Assembly (NCBI GenBank): GCA_028023455.1
Contig: JAQFVV010013384.1
Location: 62,001 to 126,000 of the forward strand
Direction: 5' to 3'
Source: Epiperipatus broadwayi
Lineage: Eukaryota > Onychophora > Udeonychophora > Euonychophora > Peripatidae
Length of the DNA stretch: 64,000 nt
The translations under genes were made by a program, and so were the position numbers. The notes beneath the pieces were generated by a model. It did no database searches. It saw only the letters and a list, made by a program, of their open reading frames with translations, and was not told where the DNA came from. Shown piece by piece: positions 52,928 to 64,000 of the stretch. The number at the start of each line of letters is the position of its first letter. Position 1 is the stretch's first letter.

Positions 52928-55900
52928 TATAGCATATAAATGGAGAAATGTCTTGAACAGTAAAAAAAAAAAATTTCTACTCTCATATTTAAAAGTAAGC
53001 AAAGGAAATTAAGTTTTAAAAAAATACGTCTTGGAATATTATTAGGAAAAGTACTTAAAAAAACAACTATATTTCAAAAGGAGTGTTTTCCTAAAAGAGG
53101 ATAAAGAAATTCAGATAAAGAAATATATATTATTATTATTATTATTATATGCAATTTTGAACTCGGGATCCTATAAATAAATTAAAGTGTGTTCAGCTGA
53201 AGAATTTATTTTGTTTCATGCTGGCTTAATCTTATTATTTAAATTTTTTTTAAATTGTCTTAAAAAAAGTATTATTAAGGAACTATTGAACATTTTCATT
53301 TGGAAATGATTGCCATGTATATAGATGTATTAATTGATGCTTCGAATTTAGATAGATATCTTAACCTGGATAAATTGTCTACACATTATAAAATGGAAAA
53401 ATCATCATGGAGCCGAAATATGAACTTGAATTAATGTATTATTATTATTTTTTTATGGTCTGCTTTATTGGTTTAAAAAAAAATGAAACCATAAAAATAT
53501 TTATGCTATTAATTTTTTATGTAACAATTTTTGCATAAATATACAGGTAAACTATGCTTATAATTTTAAAACAAAATAGGTTTATTTGAATGAGCAAATG
53601 TTTCTTGTCATTCTTAGGTAGATTTAGTTTATTTATCAAGCATTACACTAGCTAGTTTTTATTTAATAATTTTATTACAGAGTTTTAAATATCACAGTCT
53701 TATTTTCATATAAATGGGATGTTTTACTCAATTTTTATTTTAAATTTACAAAAGAAGTTTATCAGAGAATATCCATTCATTTGTTTTATGAATGTTATAT
53801 TAATAATAATTACAAATATTTTATATTCATCGAGAAGTAAATATTCTTGCATTTAATTTACAATTTTAAAAGTCCACTAGTCACTATATTGTAGCATTTA
53901 ATATTTTGTTATGTGTGCATTGTGCCTTGCCTAGAATTTTATATGTTTTTAAGTTTAAAGTATTTTCTACAGTAGTCATTTAACACATAGTTTGCTTTGT
54001 TGGATCGAACATTGGATATCTGTTTTGTATTTTATAAATTTCTTGGAAATAACTTAGTTAATTTAAGTGAAGTATATATCTTGCCATTAGTTAGAATTTG
54101 TTAGCCTCAAGAGATAGGCTTAGTTATAATTTTTGAATATGCCTTATGGAGTAGAGAAAATCCTCCATCCTTATTGTATTGTATTTCCATGATTTGATAG
54201 TGCTTGTCCCCAAAAGGAGGGTATTTTATTATATTTTTCAGTGAAGATGATCACATTTATAAGCATTGGAAATCCCATGAGAGGATTGTGCTTTTCGGGT
54301 GGGTGTTCTTGTTCCCAGATGTACTGTAGATGAATTCCAGACATCTTTATTTCTGCCTCAAAGTTAGGTATTTTTGGAAGCCACCATATTCTTTCCCAGA
54401 TCTGAGGAGCCTAGTATCTTTATATTTTTTGCCTATCATTCATGATGACTTAATGCTAATTCCACCATAGTAGGTGATGTTGCATTTGTTTTAGATTTGT
54501 GATGACAAGATATGCTTGTTTGAGGAAATGTTTTTCTTCAGGTAGTTATAGCTAGTTTAAGGCTCATAGGTATATCAATGTTTGAATTGTGTTGCTATGA
54601 TAGTTTTATCATGCACAAGATAACCAACAATAAGTTATATTTATTTTGAAGTATATTAAATATGCATATGGTATAAGTGGCAATTGACACATAATAATTT
54701 AATATTTTTATCCAGAATTTTGCCGCTGGATTTGTAAGTCTGTTATATCATTATCTTTAGAACATTGAGGGAATAATTTTATGTGGACTAAAGTTATTAA
54801 AAAAAGTATAACTGATCTCTGATGAATGATTGTCCCATACACTTAAGTTAGTTTAATTTTAGTATATTAGCTTAATCTGATTTAAAGATATATCTAGCTG
54901 TGATATTAGTTATATCCATGAAACTAGTGCTGATATTTTTAAAAAGTATTGTTGAATATGCTTACTCCAACTTAGTGTTTGTTAAGTTGAGAGGTATAAA
55001 ATTGAGCTTAGGGTTTTCAATATAAACATAGTTCTGTGTGTTATTTTGATTAGTAGATGACACAATAATGTTATTAATTAGTCTAATAAAGAAGAATAGT
55101 AGTGTGCTTATTAAGTACATATGATAATTAAAGTTTAAAATATTTTTTTTAGAAAAATATAATTATTAAAGGAAAGTAACAGTGAATAACCTTGGTCTGT
55201 TATTAAGGGTATTAGTGTAAATTAAATAAAACTGTTAAGAGTCCAAATAATTATATAAAATCTTAGTGCGGTATTGGCACTGTTTGTATTCTACTACATT
55301 TATAAACATTTCTTCTCATTATTAATAAATCAAATTATCATTATTTCAAAAGTTTTGTTTGTTTGTTTTACTTTTATATGAAATATATTATTGTCTTGGG
55401 TTCCAAGTTCACAAAATCTTAAAATTTTAAAGTTATTGAATCTTCAATTCAGACATTCACAAGGATATTCTAAGTTAATTAAATATAGTTGATATTGTCT
55501 TGAAAATTATAAAACTATGTTAAAGTAAATGATTCTCACATTGAATCATAAATACAGATAATTGCATTATAGCAGATATATAATTAAATATTTAGTTAAA
55601 AGTTTATCTTTTAAATTATCAGTATATCTTTCAGACTAAAGATTATGCAATATCAGATTAACAATATTAGTACTTTAGAAGAATATTTTAATTAATATTA
55701 TTTTAAAAGCTGCACTTTGTCTTATATTACTGTACATCAGCTATCATCATCTTAAATCTTAAATATTTAAAGAATTCGAATTCATTTGGATTTGAGGTCT
55801 TTAGTGGTTGTCTGTGAGTATGGAAAAAAATTAAAAGTACCCTTGCTCTTTTCTCTGCTCAAGTAATATCTTAGATCATAGGCCATTATTAGTTAAATTT

Positions 55901-56990
55901 AAATTGATTCATTAAATTTTGTGAATTAATATTTGTTTTGTTTATTATTTTAAGGTTGAACATATTATAATTATTTTATGGTCAGCTAAGATGTCATTTA
56001 TTTATTAATCACAGTAATTCTTTATTAGGCAACTTAACTTAAATTTTAGTTTTATACAAGAGTGTTAGTTTTAAAATCCCTGAGGTTATTTACTCTTATT
56101 GTTTAGTAAATATAATTTTGTAAGATAATATTTTAAAGCAAAGCACCATAGGTCTTATTCTGAGAGTGTCTAATCTGTTGGTATGACTAATATGGTAAGC
56201 ATTGATTAGTGGTTTTAGATAATCTTTTGTATGGTTTATTAAAATATCAATATGCTGTAGTAGCTATAGTTCATCAGTATTGGATTTGACTTTCATTTAA
56301 TTATACATCTCTGGATCATCATCTCTTTTCTTTAAATTTATTGCAACCCCACTGAACCGAATCATTTAGAGTCTCTCATTTTAATTTTATTCCATTTCTT
56401 TTCGTGTTATTTCTTTCTATCATCTCATTTCATTTCTCTCTCCTTTATTCTATCTCCTTATATCTCTCTTCCATATCTTTCTATCATCTCAGCCATTTAA
56501 AACATTCGTTAAGAGTTTCTTCTATCATCTCATTTCATTTCTCTCTTCTTTATTCCATCTTCTTCTTACATCTCTCTATTTCATATCTTTCCCATCATCT
56601 CATTTCTTCTCTCTCTCCATTATATATATCATTTCTATTACATTTTCCCCATTTTTCCTCTCTCATTTCTTTTCCATCATTTATTATTTTTATCATTATC
56701 ATTACCTTCATTTCATTATTATTATTAATTGTTATCTCTTCCTCTTTCTTTTTCTTTTCTCCCTCTCTCATTTCTTTATTAGAATTATCTCTTTCTCTTT
56801 CTTTTCTCTTTCTCACACACCCCTCTTATTCTAGTAGGCTACAATTAGCATTTTCTCTTATTCTATATCTCTTTCTTTTCCTCTATTTCTCTTTCTTACC
56901 CCTCTCTCATTTTATTACTAGCATTATTTCTTTTTATTTCTCTCTCTTTTCTCTTTCTCACACCCCCATCTCATTCTTTCAGGTTACAAT
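52928..56990 (+). repeat. Large tandem duplication, copy 1 (about 4.07 kb)
   Basis: It begins TATAGCATATAAATGGAG and ends with a pyrimidine-rich tract and AGGTTACAAT. The next copy starts at 56998 after the 7-base junction TGGCGCC. Order and wording match copy 2 throughout, with scattered substitutions and short indels; in the sample lines I compared, a few percent of bases differ. No coding sequence was recognised: open frames are short and low in complexity. The unit could be a segmental duplication or a non-autonomous repeat family. Confidence 0.92.
56380..56990 (+). repeat. Pyrimidine-rich tract at the end of copy 1
   Basis: The plus strand is almost only T and C with scattered A, built from TCTCTC, CATTTC and TTTCTT words. 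There are internal duplications: a segment with TATCATCTCATTTCATTTC recurs about 105 bp apart near 56415 and 56520. A 145-bp repeat ends in AGGCTACAATTAGC (56836) and AGGTTACAATTGGC (56981). The reading frame through it (56404-57009) is low-complexity S, L, F and I and is not a gene. Confidence 0.85.
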
Positions 56991-56997
56991 TGGCGCC

Positions 56998-59900
56998 TAT
57001 AGCATATAAATGGAGAAATGTCTTGAACAGTAAAAAAAAAAATTTCTACTCTCATATTTAAAAGTAAGCAAAGGAAATTAAGTTTAAAAAAAAATACGTC
57101 TTGGAATATTATTAGGAAAAGTACTTAAAAAACAACTATATTTCAAATGGAGCGTTTTCCTAAAAGAGGATAAAGAAATTCAGATAAAGAAATATATATT
57201 GTTATTATTATATGCAATTTTGAACTTGGGATCCTATAAATAAATTAAATTGTGTTCAGCTGAAGAATTTATTTTGTTTCCTGCCGGCTTAATAAAGATT
57301 TTTACATTTTTTTTTAAAATTGTTTAAAAAAAAAGTATTATTAAGGAACTATTGAATATTTTCGTTTGGAAATGATTGCCATGTATATAGATGTATTAAT
57401 TGAAGCTCTGAATTTAGATAGATATCTTAACCTGGATAAATTGTCTACACATTATAAAATGGAAAAATCATCACGGAGCCAAAATATGAACTTGAATTAC
57501 TGTATTATTATTATTTTTTATGGTCTGCTTTATTGGTTTAAAAAAAAAATGAAACCATAAAAATATTTATGTTATTAAATTTTTATGTAACACTTTTTGC
57601 ATATATATACAGGTAAACTACACTTATAATTTTAAAATGAAATAGGTTTATTTGAATGAGCAAATGTTTCTTGTCATTCTTAAGTAGATTTAGTTTATTT
57701 ATCAAGCATTACACTAGCTAGTTTCTATTTAATAATTTTATTATAGAGTTTTAAATATCACAGTCTTATTTTCATATAAATGGGATGTTTTACTCAATTT
57801 TTATTTTAAATTTACTAAAGAAGTTTATCAGAGAATATCCATTCATTTGTTTTATGAATGTTCTATTAATAATAATTACAAATATTTTATATTCATCGAG
57901 AAGTAAATATTCTTGCATTTAATTTACAATTTTAAAAGTCCACTAGTCACTATATTTTAGCATTTAATATTTTGTTATGTGTGCATTGTGCCTTGCCTAG
58001 AATTTTATATGCATTTAAGTTTAAAGTATTTTTTACTGTAGTCAGTGCACACATAGTTTGCTTTGTTGGTTCGAACATTGGATATACGTTTTGTATTTTA
58101 TAAATTTCTTGGAAATAACTTAGTTAATTTAAGTGAAGTATATATCTTGCTATTAGTTAGAATCTGTTAGCCTCAAGAGATAGGCTTAGTTTATAATTTT
58201 TGAATATTCCTTATGGAGTAGAGAAAATCCTCCACCCTTATTGTATTGTATTTCCATGATTTGATAGTGCTTGTCCCCAAAAAGAGGGTATTTTATTGTA
58301 TTTTTCAATGATGATGATCACATTTATATGCATTGGAAAGCTCATGAGAGGATTGTGCTTTTCTAGTGGGTGTTCCTGTTCCCAGATGTACTGTAAATAA
58401 ATTCCAGACACCTTCATTTCTGCCTCGAAGTTAGGTATTTTTGGAAGCCACCATATTCTTTCCCAGATCTGAGGAGCCTAGTATCTTTATATTTTTCGTC
58501 TATCATTTATGATGACTTAATGCTAATTCCACCACAGTAGGTGATGTTGCATTTGTTTTAGATTTGTGATGACAAGATATGCTTGTTTGAGGAAATGTTT
58601 TTCTTCAGGTAGTTGTAGCTAGTTTAAGGCTCATAGGTATATCAATGTTTGAATTGTGTTGCTATGATAGTTTTATCACGCATAAGATAACCAACAATAA
58701 GTTATATTTATTTTGAAGTATATTAAATATGCATATGGTATAAGTGGCAATTCACACATAATAATATTAATATTTTCATCCAGAATTTCACTGCTGGATT
58801 TGTAAGTCTGTTACATCATTATCTTTAAACCATTGAGGGAATAATTTTATGTGGACTAAAGTTGTTAAAAAAAAGTGTAACTGATCTCTGATGAATGATT
58901 GCCCATATTCTTAAGTTAGTTTAATTTTAGTATTAGCTTAATCTGATTTAAAGATATATCTAGCTGTATATTAGTTATATCCATGAAACTAGTGATGATA
59001 TTTTTAAAAAGTATTGTTGAATATGCTTACTCCAACTTAGCGTTTGTTAAGTTGAGAGGTATAAAATTAAGCTTAGGGCTTTCAATATAAACATAGTTCT
59101 GTGTGTTATTCTGATTAGTAGATGACACAATAATATTATTAATTAGTCTAATAAAGAAGAATAGTAGTGTGCTTATTAAGTACATATGATAATTAAAGTT
59201 TAAAATATTTTTTTTGAGAAAAATGTAATTATTAAAGGAAAGTAACAGTGAATAACCTTGGTCTGTTATTAAGTGTATTAATGTAAATTAAATATAACTG
59301 TTAAGAGTCCAAATAATTATATAAAATCTTAGTCTGGTATTGGCACTGTTTGTATTCTACTACTTTTATAAACATTTCTTCTCATTATTAATAAATCAAA
59401 TTATTATTATTTCAAAAGTTTTGTTTGTTTGTTTTACTTTTATATGAAATATATTATTGTCTTGGGTTCCAAGTTCACAAAATCTTAAAATTTTAAAGTT
59501 ATTGAATCTTCAATTCAGACATTCACAAGGATATTCTAAGTTAATTAAATATAGTTGATATTGTCTTGAAAATTAAAAAACTATGTTAAAGTAAATGATT
59601 CTCACATTGAATCATAAATACAGATAATTGCATTATAGTAGATATATAATTAAATATTTAATTAAAAATTTATTTTTTAAATTATCAGTATATCTTTCAG
59701 TCTAAAGATTATGCAATATCAGATTAACAGTATTAGTACTTTAGAAGAATATTTTAATTAATATTATTTTAAAAGTTGCACCTTGTCTTATATTTACTTA
59801 CATACTCTATCATCATCTTAAATATTTAAAAGATTCTAATTCATTTGCATTTGAGGTCTTTAGTTGTTGTCTGTGAGTATGGAAAGGCATTAAAAGTACC

Positions 59901-61070
59901 CTTGCTCTTTTCTCTGCTCAAGTAATATCTTAGATAATAGGCCATTATTAGTTAAATTTAAATTGATTCATTAAATTTTGTGAATTAATATTTGTTTTGT
60001 TTATTATTTTAAGGTTGAACATATTATAATTATTTTATGGTTAGCTAAGATGTCACTTATTTATTTATTAATCACAGTAATTCTTTATTAGGCAACTTAA
60101 CTGAAATTTTAATCTTATACAAGAGTGTTAGTTTTAAAATCCCTGAGGTTATATTATTTACTCTTGTTGTTTAGTAAATATAATTCTGTAAGATAATATT
60201 TTAAAGCAAAGCACCATAGGTCTTATTCAGAGAGTGTCTAATCTGTTGGTATGACTAATATGGTAAGCATTGATTAGTGATTTTAGATAATCTTTTGTAT
60301 TGTTTATTAAAATATCAATATGCTGTAGTAGCTATAGTTCATCAGTATTGGATTTGACCTTTATTTAATTATACATCTCTGGATCATCATCTCTTTTCTT
60401 TAAATTTATTGTAACCCCACTGAGCCGAGTCATTTAGAGTCTCTCATTTCAATTATATTTCATTTCTTTTCGTGTTATTTCTTTCTATCATCTCATTTCA
60501 TTTCTCTCTCCTTTATTCTATCTTCTTATATCTCTCTTCCATATCTTTTTATCATCTCAGCCATTTAAAACATTCGTTAAGAGTTTCTTCTATCATCTCA
60601 TTTCATTTCTCTCTTCTTTATTCCATCTTCTTCTTACATCTCTCTATTTCTTATATTTCCCATCATCTCATTTCTTCTCTCTCTCTCTCCATTATATATA
60701 TATATATATCATTTCTATTACATTTTCCCCATTTTTTCTCTCTCATTTCTTTTCCATCATTTATTATTTTTATCATTATCATTACCTTCATTTCATTATT
60801 ATAATTAATTCTTATCTTTTCCTCTTTCTCTTTCTTTTTCCCCTCTTTTATTTCTTTATTAGCATTATCTCTTTCTCTCTTTTTTCTCTTTATCACACAC
60901 CCCTCTTATTCTACTAGGCTACAGTTAGCATTTTATCTTAGTCTATCTCTCTTTCTTTTCCTCTATTTCTTTTTCTTACCCCTCTCTCATTTTATTATTA
61001 GCATTATTTCTCTTTATTTCTCTCTCTTTTCTCTTTTTCACACCCCCATCTCATTCTTTCAAGTTACAAT
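56998..61070 (+). repeat. Large tandem duplication, copy 2 (about 4.07 kb)
   Basis: It starts TATAGCATATAAATGGAG like copy 1 and ends AAGTTACAAT at 61070, where an AATATATATA run follows. It differs from copy 1 by substitutions and microsatellite lengths, for example a longer TA run near 60704. No gene was recognised. Confidence 0.92.
60450..61070 (+). repeat. Pyrimidine-rich tract at the end of copy 2
   Basis: It is the counterpart of 56380-56990. The 145-bp internal repeat is again visible, with AGGCTACAGTTAGC at 60916 and AAGTTACAAT at 61061. A TA dinucleotide run near 60704 is longer than in copy 1. Not coding. Confidence 0.85.
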
Positions 61071-62527
61071 AATATATATATAAGAATAGAATTTATTTAT
61101 AGATGCCTCAATTATTGATATTCTAATCATTGAGAGAATATGTACACTCTGCAATAAAGATTAAACTGTGTGTAATGTCTTTTGAACATGATTTTATCAA
61201 AGAAAAATCATAGATGAAGCTAAAAGTCTTTATTATTCTTATTAAAAAGTGAAAGAGAATATATATGTGTCTAAAACCAGATTAAAATAAATATAATAAT
61301 CCAAATACTCTAGAATAAACTCTACAATATTCCATATAGCAATATTAAAAAAAATCAATAATATCTAGCCAGCTCATGCCATCCTGAGAATTATTTAACA
61401 GTTAAATAAAAAAGACTTATTAAAGTTACATAACACTAATGTTGCCACGATTTGTTTTATTATTGTTTAAATTTTAATTGCTAAATGTTACTGTGAATAG
61501 TTAACACTGGTATAATCTGGCTATTATTAATTTTTTTATCTTGGTATATGCAATATCGTACAATATTTTGACTATATACATATGATTTGAGTTACATGAT
61601 ATCAGTTTATTTTCCAGAATAAATAAATTTATGTCTAACTAATGATGAAATGTTTAATGTTTATAATTAGGAATGGTGAATGTTATTTTGATCAGAGGAA
61701 AACTATTGTCTAGAAATTTTTCAGTCCATGTGATTTCCTCCAGTGATTTGAATTCAAATATATCTTGATGCTGATCTAAGCTCTTCTAAGGAAATTTTCT
61801 ATTTTATAAGATTAAATTTGTGAACCAAAGATAGTAAAACAAATGGTAATGATGTTTTAGCTTACTACCTACAAACAGTTTTTCTACATTTTATCTTATG
61901 GTCTGAACCTTTTAATATCTAATTGATGGACTTTTATATAACCATTAAGTTTTTCAATATATAAAATGTTATTTCTATTGTTTCAAAGTAATACTACGTA
62001 ATTTGTTTATAATATAAATAAGCATATATTTATAATAAAATAAGGCTTTGTTAAATCTTTTTTTTTATTTTGGAGTATAGCTTTATACTACACAGGGATG
62101 GCTAGAAAATGGAAAAGAGAATTGGAAGCACTTGAAGAAACTTAAACAGAAAAGTTAGAACATAATAATTTGTTTAACAAATAAAAAGTAATTATATTAA
62201 CGATATATGTTTGAATGTGAAGGATTTGAAAAAAAAATGATGGAGGCAAAAATATGATGTATTAATCTTAGGAAAGAATATTCGAAGAGCAAAAAATAAA
62301 TAGTTGATTACTTTGTGCGATCTGTATTTTTGACAGACAATTATTGTGTAGAAGATTTTTATTGAAAATCTTTAATATTTGAAAAAAAATTGTATCAAAA
62401 AGTAGACAAATAAGTTATATTGTAAATATATGTTAAATAAGTTAAACTAATAATGTAGACATATTTCATATATATGCATACATTCTATTTTTTTCAATAA
62501 AAAGATCAATTCGTTTATTTTTTTTAG
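61071..62527 (+). other. AT-rich intron-like sequence upstream of the IQ exon
   Basis: No repeat, RNA gene or convincing exon was found. It ends in a pyrimidine run and AG (62510-62527) that fits a splice acceptor. It is probably intron, with the tandem 4-kb units possibly lying in the same intron. Confidence 0.5.
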
Positions 62528-62721
62528 AAAAAAAACATTTGCCTTGTAAACAGATACAGACTGAACAAGATTTAGTACGGGGAAATGAACCCATGAAACA
62601 AAGAGATGCTGCAATTTGTATCCAAACAAAAGTTAGACAATTTTTAGCCAAAGCCGAATTTAAAAAACTAAAACTACAGCAACAAAAATATGATGAAACC
62701 ATGGCTAATTTAGAAAAAGAG
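62528..62721 (+). CDS. Internal exon encoding an IQ calmodulin-binding motif
   Basis: A T-rich tract ending in AG (to 62527) is followed by a 194-base open stretch and an AG|GTATAAGT donor at 62721/62722. The frame is fixed by content: after KKHLPCKQIQTEQ comes AAICIQTKVRQFLAK, which fits the IQ consensus IQxxxRxxxxxK/R. Then comes a charged, Gln- and Lys-rich helix, LKLQQQKYDETMANLEKEV. IQ motifs bind calmodulin or related light chains. The exon starts with two bases completing a codon and ends on a complete codon. The stop just past the donor would be in the intron. The donor lacks G at position +5, so it is moderately weak. There is no start codon to prefer, as this is internal. Other exons were not found in the window, and I cannot say which IQ protein it belongs to. 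Confidence 0.7.
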
Positions 62722-64000
62722 GTATAAGTTGTCACATAATGTAAATAGATGATTATAATAAATAGAAATTAAGATATTATTATTAAAAATTGTATCATGT
62801 CTTATGCAGAAAGGTTTGATTTCTCAGTAAATCACTTTGCTGCTCTTGCGTGGTAAATGAAAGTTTCTTGTATAAATATAAGTGATTGAAATTTCTTGAT
62901 ATGGGATTCTGGATTATTTTTACTAACATGTCACTTGATTTGATTTCTAATTGTTTCAAAATTAGCAATTCATGAAAAGTTTTCTTTAGTTTAAACTTTA
63001 TATATATGTTCAAAAAATGTTAAATAGAAATTCAGTTTCTGAAATCTATTTATAACATATCCAAGACCAGCACTACTCTGGTCACTGCCCACTTGCAAAG
63101 TTGAACCGAATGCCCCTTCTTCAAACAAAGTAACTTAGCTTAATTTTTTGTCATAATCATGTGGAGAGAAATTACAAGAAAAATTTGAGTAATGGCATTT
63201 GCTGGTTTGTGAGCATGTTTTCATTTTTTGAATTGTGTCTTTTGAAAAGTTTTATTGTTCATTACAATATATGGAGATTCTGTCATATCAAATGTATAAT
63301 CCAATTAAATATCACTTATTTAAACCTTTACCATAACCCAAAAACATCAAACATTTTTGGACTGTCTGAATATACACATGTAATTTGGACTGTCTGAATT
63401 TGTGCATGTGTATATTATAAAATAAAGTTTATTATTGAAATTTGTAAATTTTGTGTAGACAGTGCATTATTATTTTATTTGCAAATGGAGCACTCTATTC
63501 GCCTGTCAAAAGAAAATGAGTATTAAATTATGTTAATTAGCAAAACTATTAAAAGGTGAATGCATCAGTTGTGCCTTAGCAGGATGTGAATTGTAAAAAA
63601 CTGTGGAGTTAATAATAATGAAGTTTCTCACAAAGCAGATAAGTTAAAGCAATACTTAAGTTTTTGAATGTTTTAAGAGTGAATAATCAAAGTAAAAAAA
63701 ATGATGATTTTTAAATTATACTGATTTTGTCTATTTTTGATATTATATCCAAAATGAGCCAAGAATATTTCAGTTATAAATGCTAGTTTATATAAGTCGA
63801 AGAAATGTTCGTCAACAGAATACAAGTATCAAAATACGGTATCAAATTGTTATTAATTCCTGTCCCAGAGTTAAGGGATAATTATTATGACTTTTTTATT
63901 ATTTTATTTATCATTAACTTTTTTGTTGTGGTTAACTTGTGTTATCATTGATAATAAACTTTTCTGAATTTTAAAAGTTTGATTTTTATATAAATTATTT
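62722..64000 (+). other. AT-rich intron-like sequence downstream of the IQ exon
   Basis: No exon with matching phase and good splice sites was found. It holds a small 28-bp tandem duplication (63356-63411) and otherwise looks like intron or intergenic DNA to the window end. Confidence 0.5.
63356..63411 (+). repeat. Imperfect 28-bp tandem duplication
   Basis: TTTGGACTGTCTGAAT occurs at 63356-63371 and again at 63384-63399. The remaining 12 bases of each unit are diverged. Confidence 0.8.

Noticed and set aside
56981-56997. LTR end plus primer binding site (TTACAAT followed by TGGCGCC)
   Set aside because: The same position 145 bp upstream reads CTACAATTAGC, so the string is one variant of an internal repeat. 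Only 7 bases match a tRNA 3' end, and the second large copy lacks TGGCGCC.
56404-57009. 201-codon Ser/Leu/Phe-rich frame, and its counterpart at 60472-60804
   Set aside because: It is the low-complexity translation of a pyrimidine-rich tract and is not kept intact between the two copies.
57366-57560. 64-codon frame beginning MEMIAMYIDVLIEALN
   Set aside because: The matching stretch in copy 1 (about 53300-53490) has changes and indels with no sign of coding constraint. No known domain.
62096-62160. Possible exon after an ACACAG acceptor with a charged, Trp-containing frame
   Set aside because: It ends at a stop without a GT donor and its phase does not lead to the IQ exon.
63161-63397. 78-codon frame downstream of the IQ exon
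   Set aside because: No domain, composition like intron, and it crosses a 28-bp tandem duplication.
63463-63525. Possible next exon with MEHSIRLSKENEY
   Set aside because: The phase after the only nearby acceptor does not match the complete codon at the end of the IQ exon.

Overview
The window reads as nuclear DNA of an animal, probably an invertebrate. The reasons are intron-like AT-rich sequence, one IQ-motif exon with spliceosomal borders on the plus strand, and a metazoan-style Ty3/gypsy retroelement. I cannot name the species. There are no operons, RNA genes, CRISPR arrays or bacterial features.

Region 1 (1-43027) is one uninterrupted head-to-tail satellite built on the 10-bp unit GGACAGGAGA, itself a dimer of two 5-mers, GGACA and GGAGA. 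The plus strand is almost all purine plus one C per unit, with no strand inversion over 43 kb. The consensus has no stop codon in any of six frames, so it yields very long but meaningless open frames (decapeptide cycle GQERTGEDRR on plus, SPVLSCPLLS on minus). Variant units mark higher-order structure: blocks of about 3 kb recur at about 2.2-4.9, 7.9-10.7, 10.8-14.1 and (partly) 25.5-27.0 kb. A second class of about 1.3 kb recurs at about 15.4, 31.7 and 33.0 kb. A run of exactly 153 G (41152-41304) with a ragged G-rich shoulder interrupts the array and may be a sequencing or assembly artefact.

Region 2 (43028-49265) starts abruptly with AT-rich DNA. It has an (ATT)66 microsatellite and then a decayed Ty3/gypsy element in plus orientation: gag with a coiled-coil repeat, retropepsin, reverse transcriptase, RNase H and integrase. 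At least six in-frame stops and many frameshifts show that it is dead. A candidate polypurine tract follows it. No 5' LTR is visible.

Region 3 (49266-61070) is non-coding. It holds a possible 3' LTR or LTR-like area, a perfect 61-bp tandem duplication, several T-run/A-run tracts, and a large tandem duplication (52928-56990 and 56998-61070, period about 4.07 kb). Each copy of the duplication ends in a pyrimidine-rich tract with its own 145-bp internal repeat.

Region 4 (61071-64000) is AT-rich and intron-like, with one credible exon (62528-62721) coding for an IQ calmodulin-binding motif followed by a coiled-coil-like stretch. The rest of that gene must lie outside the window or in exons I could not recognise.
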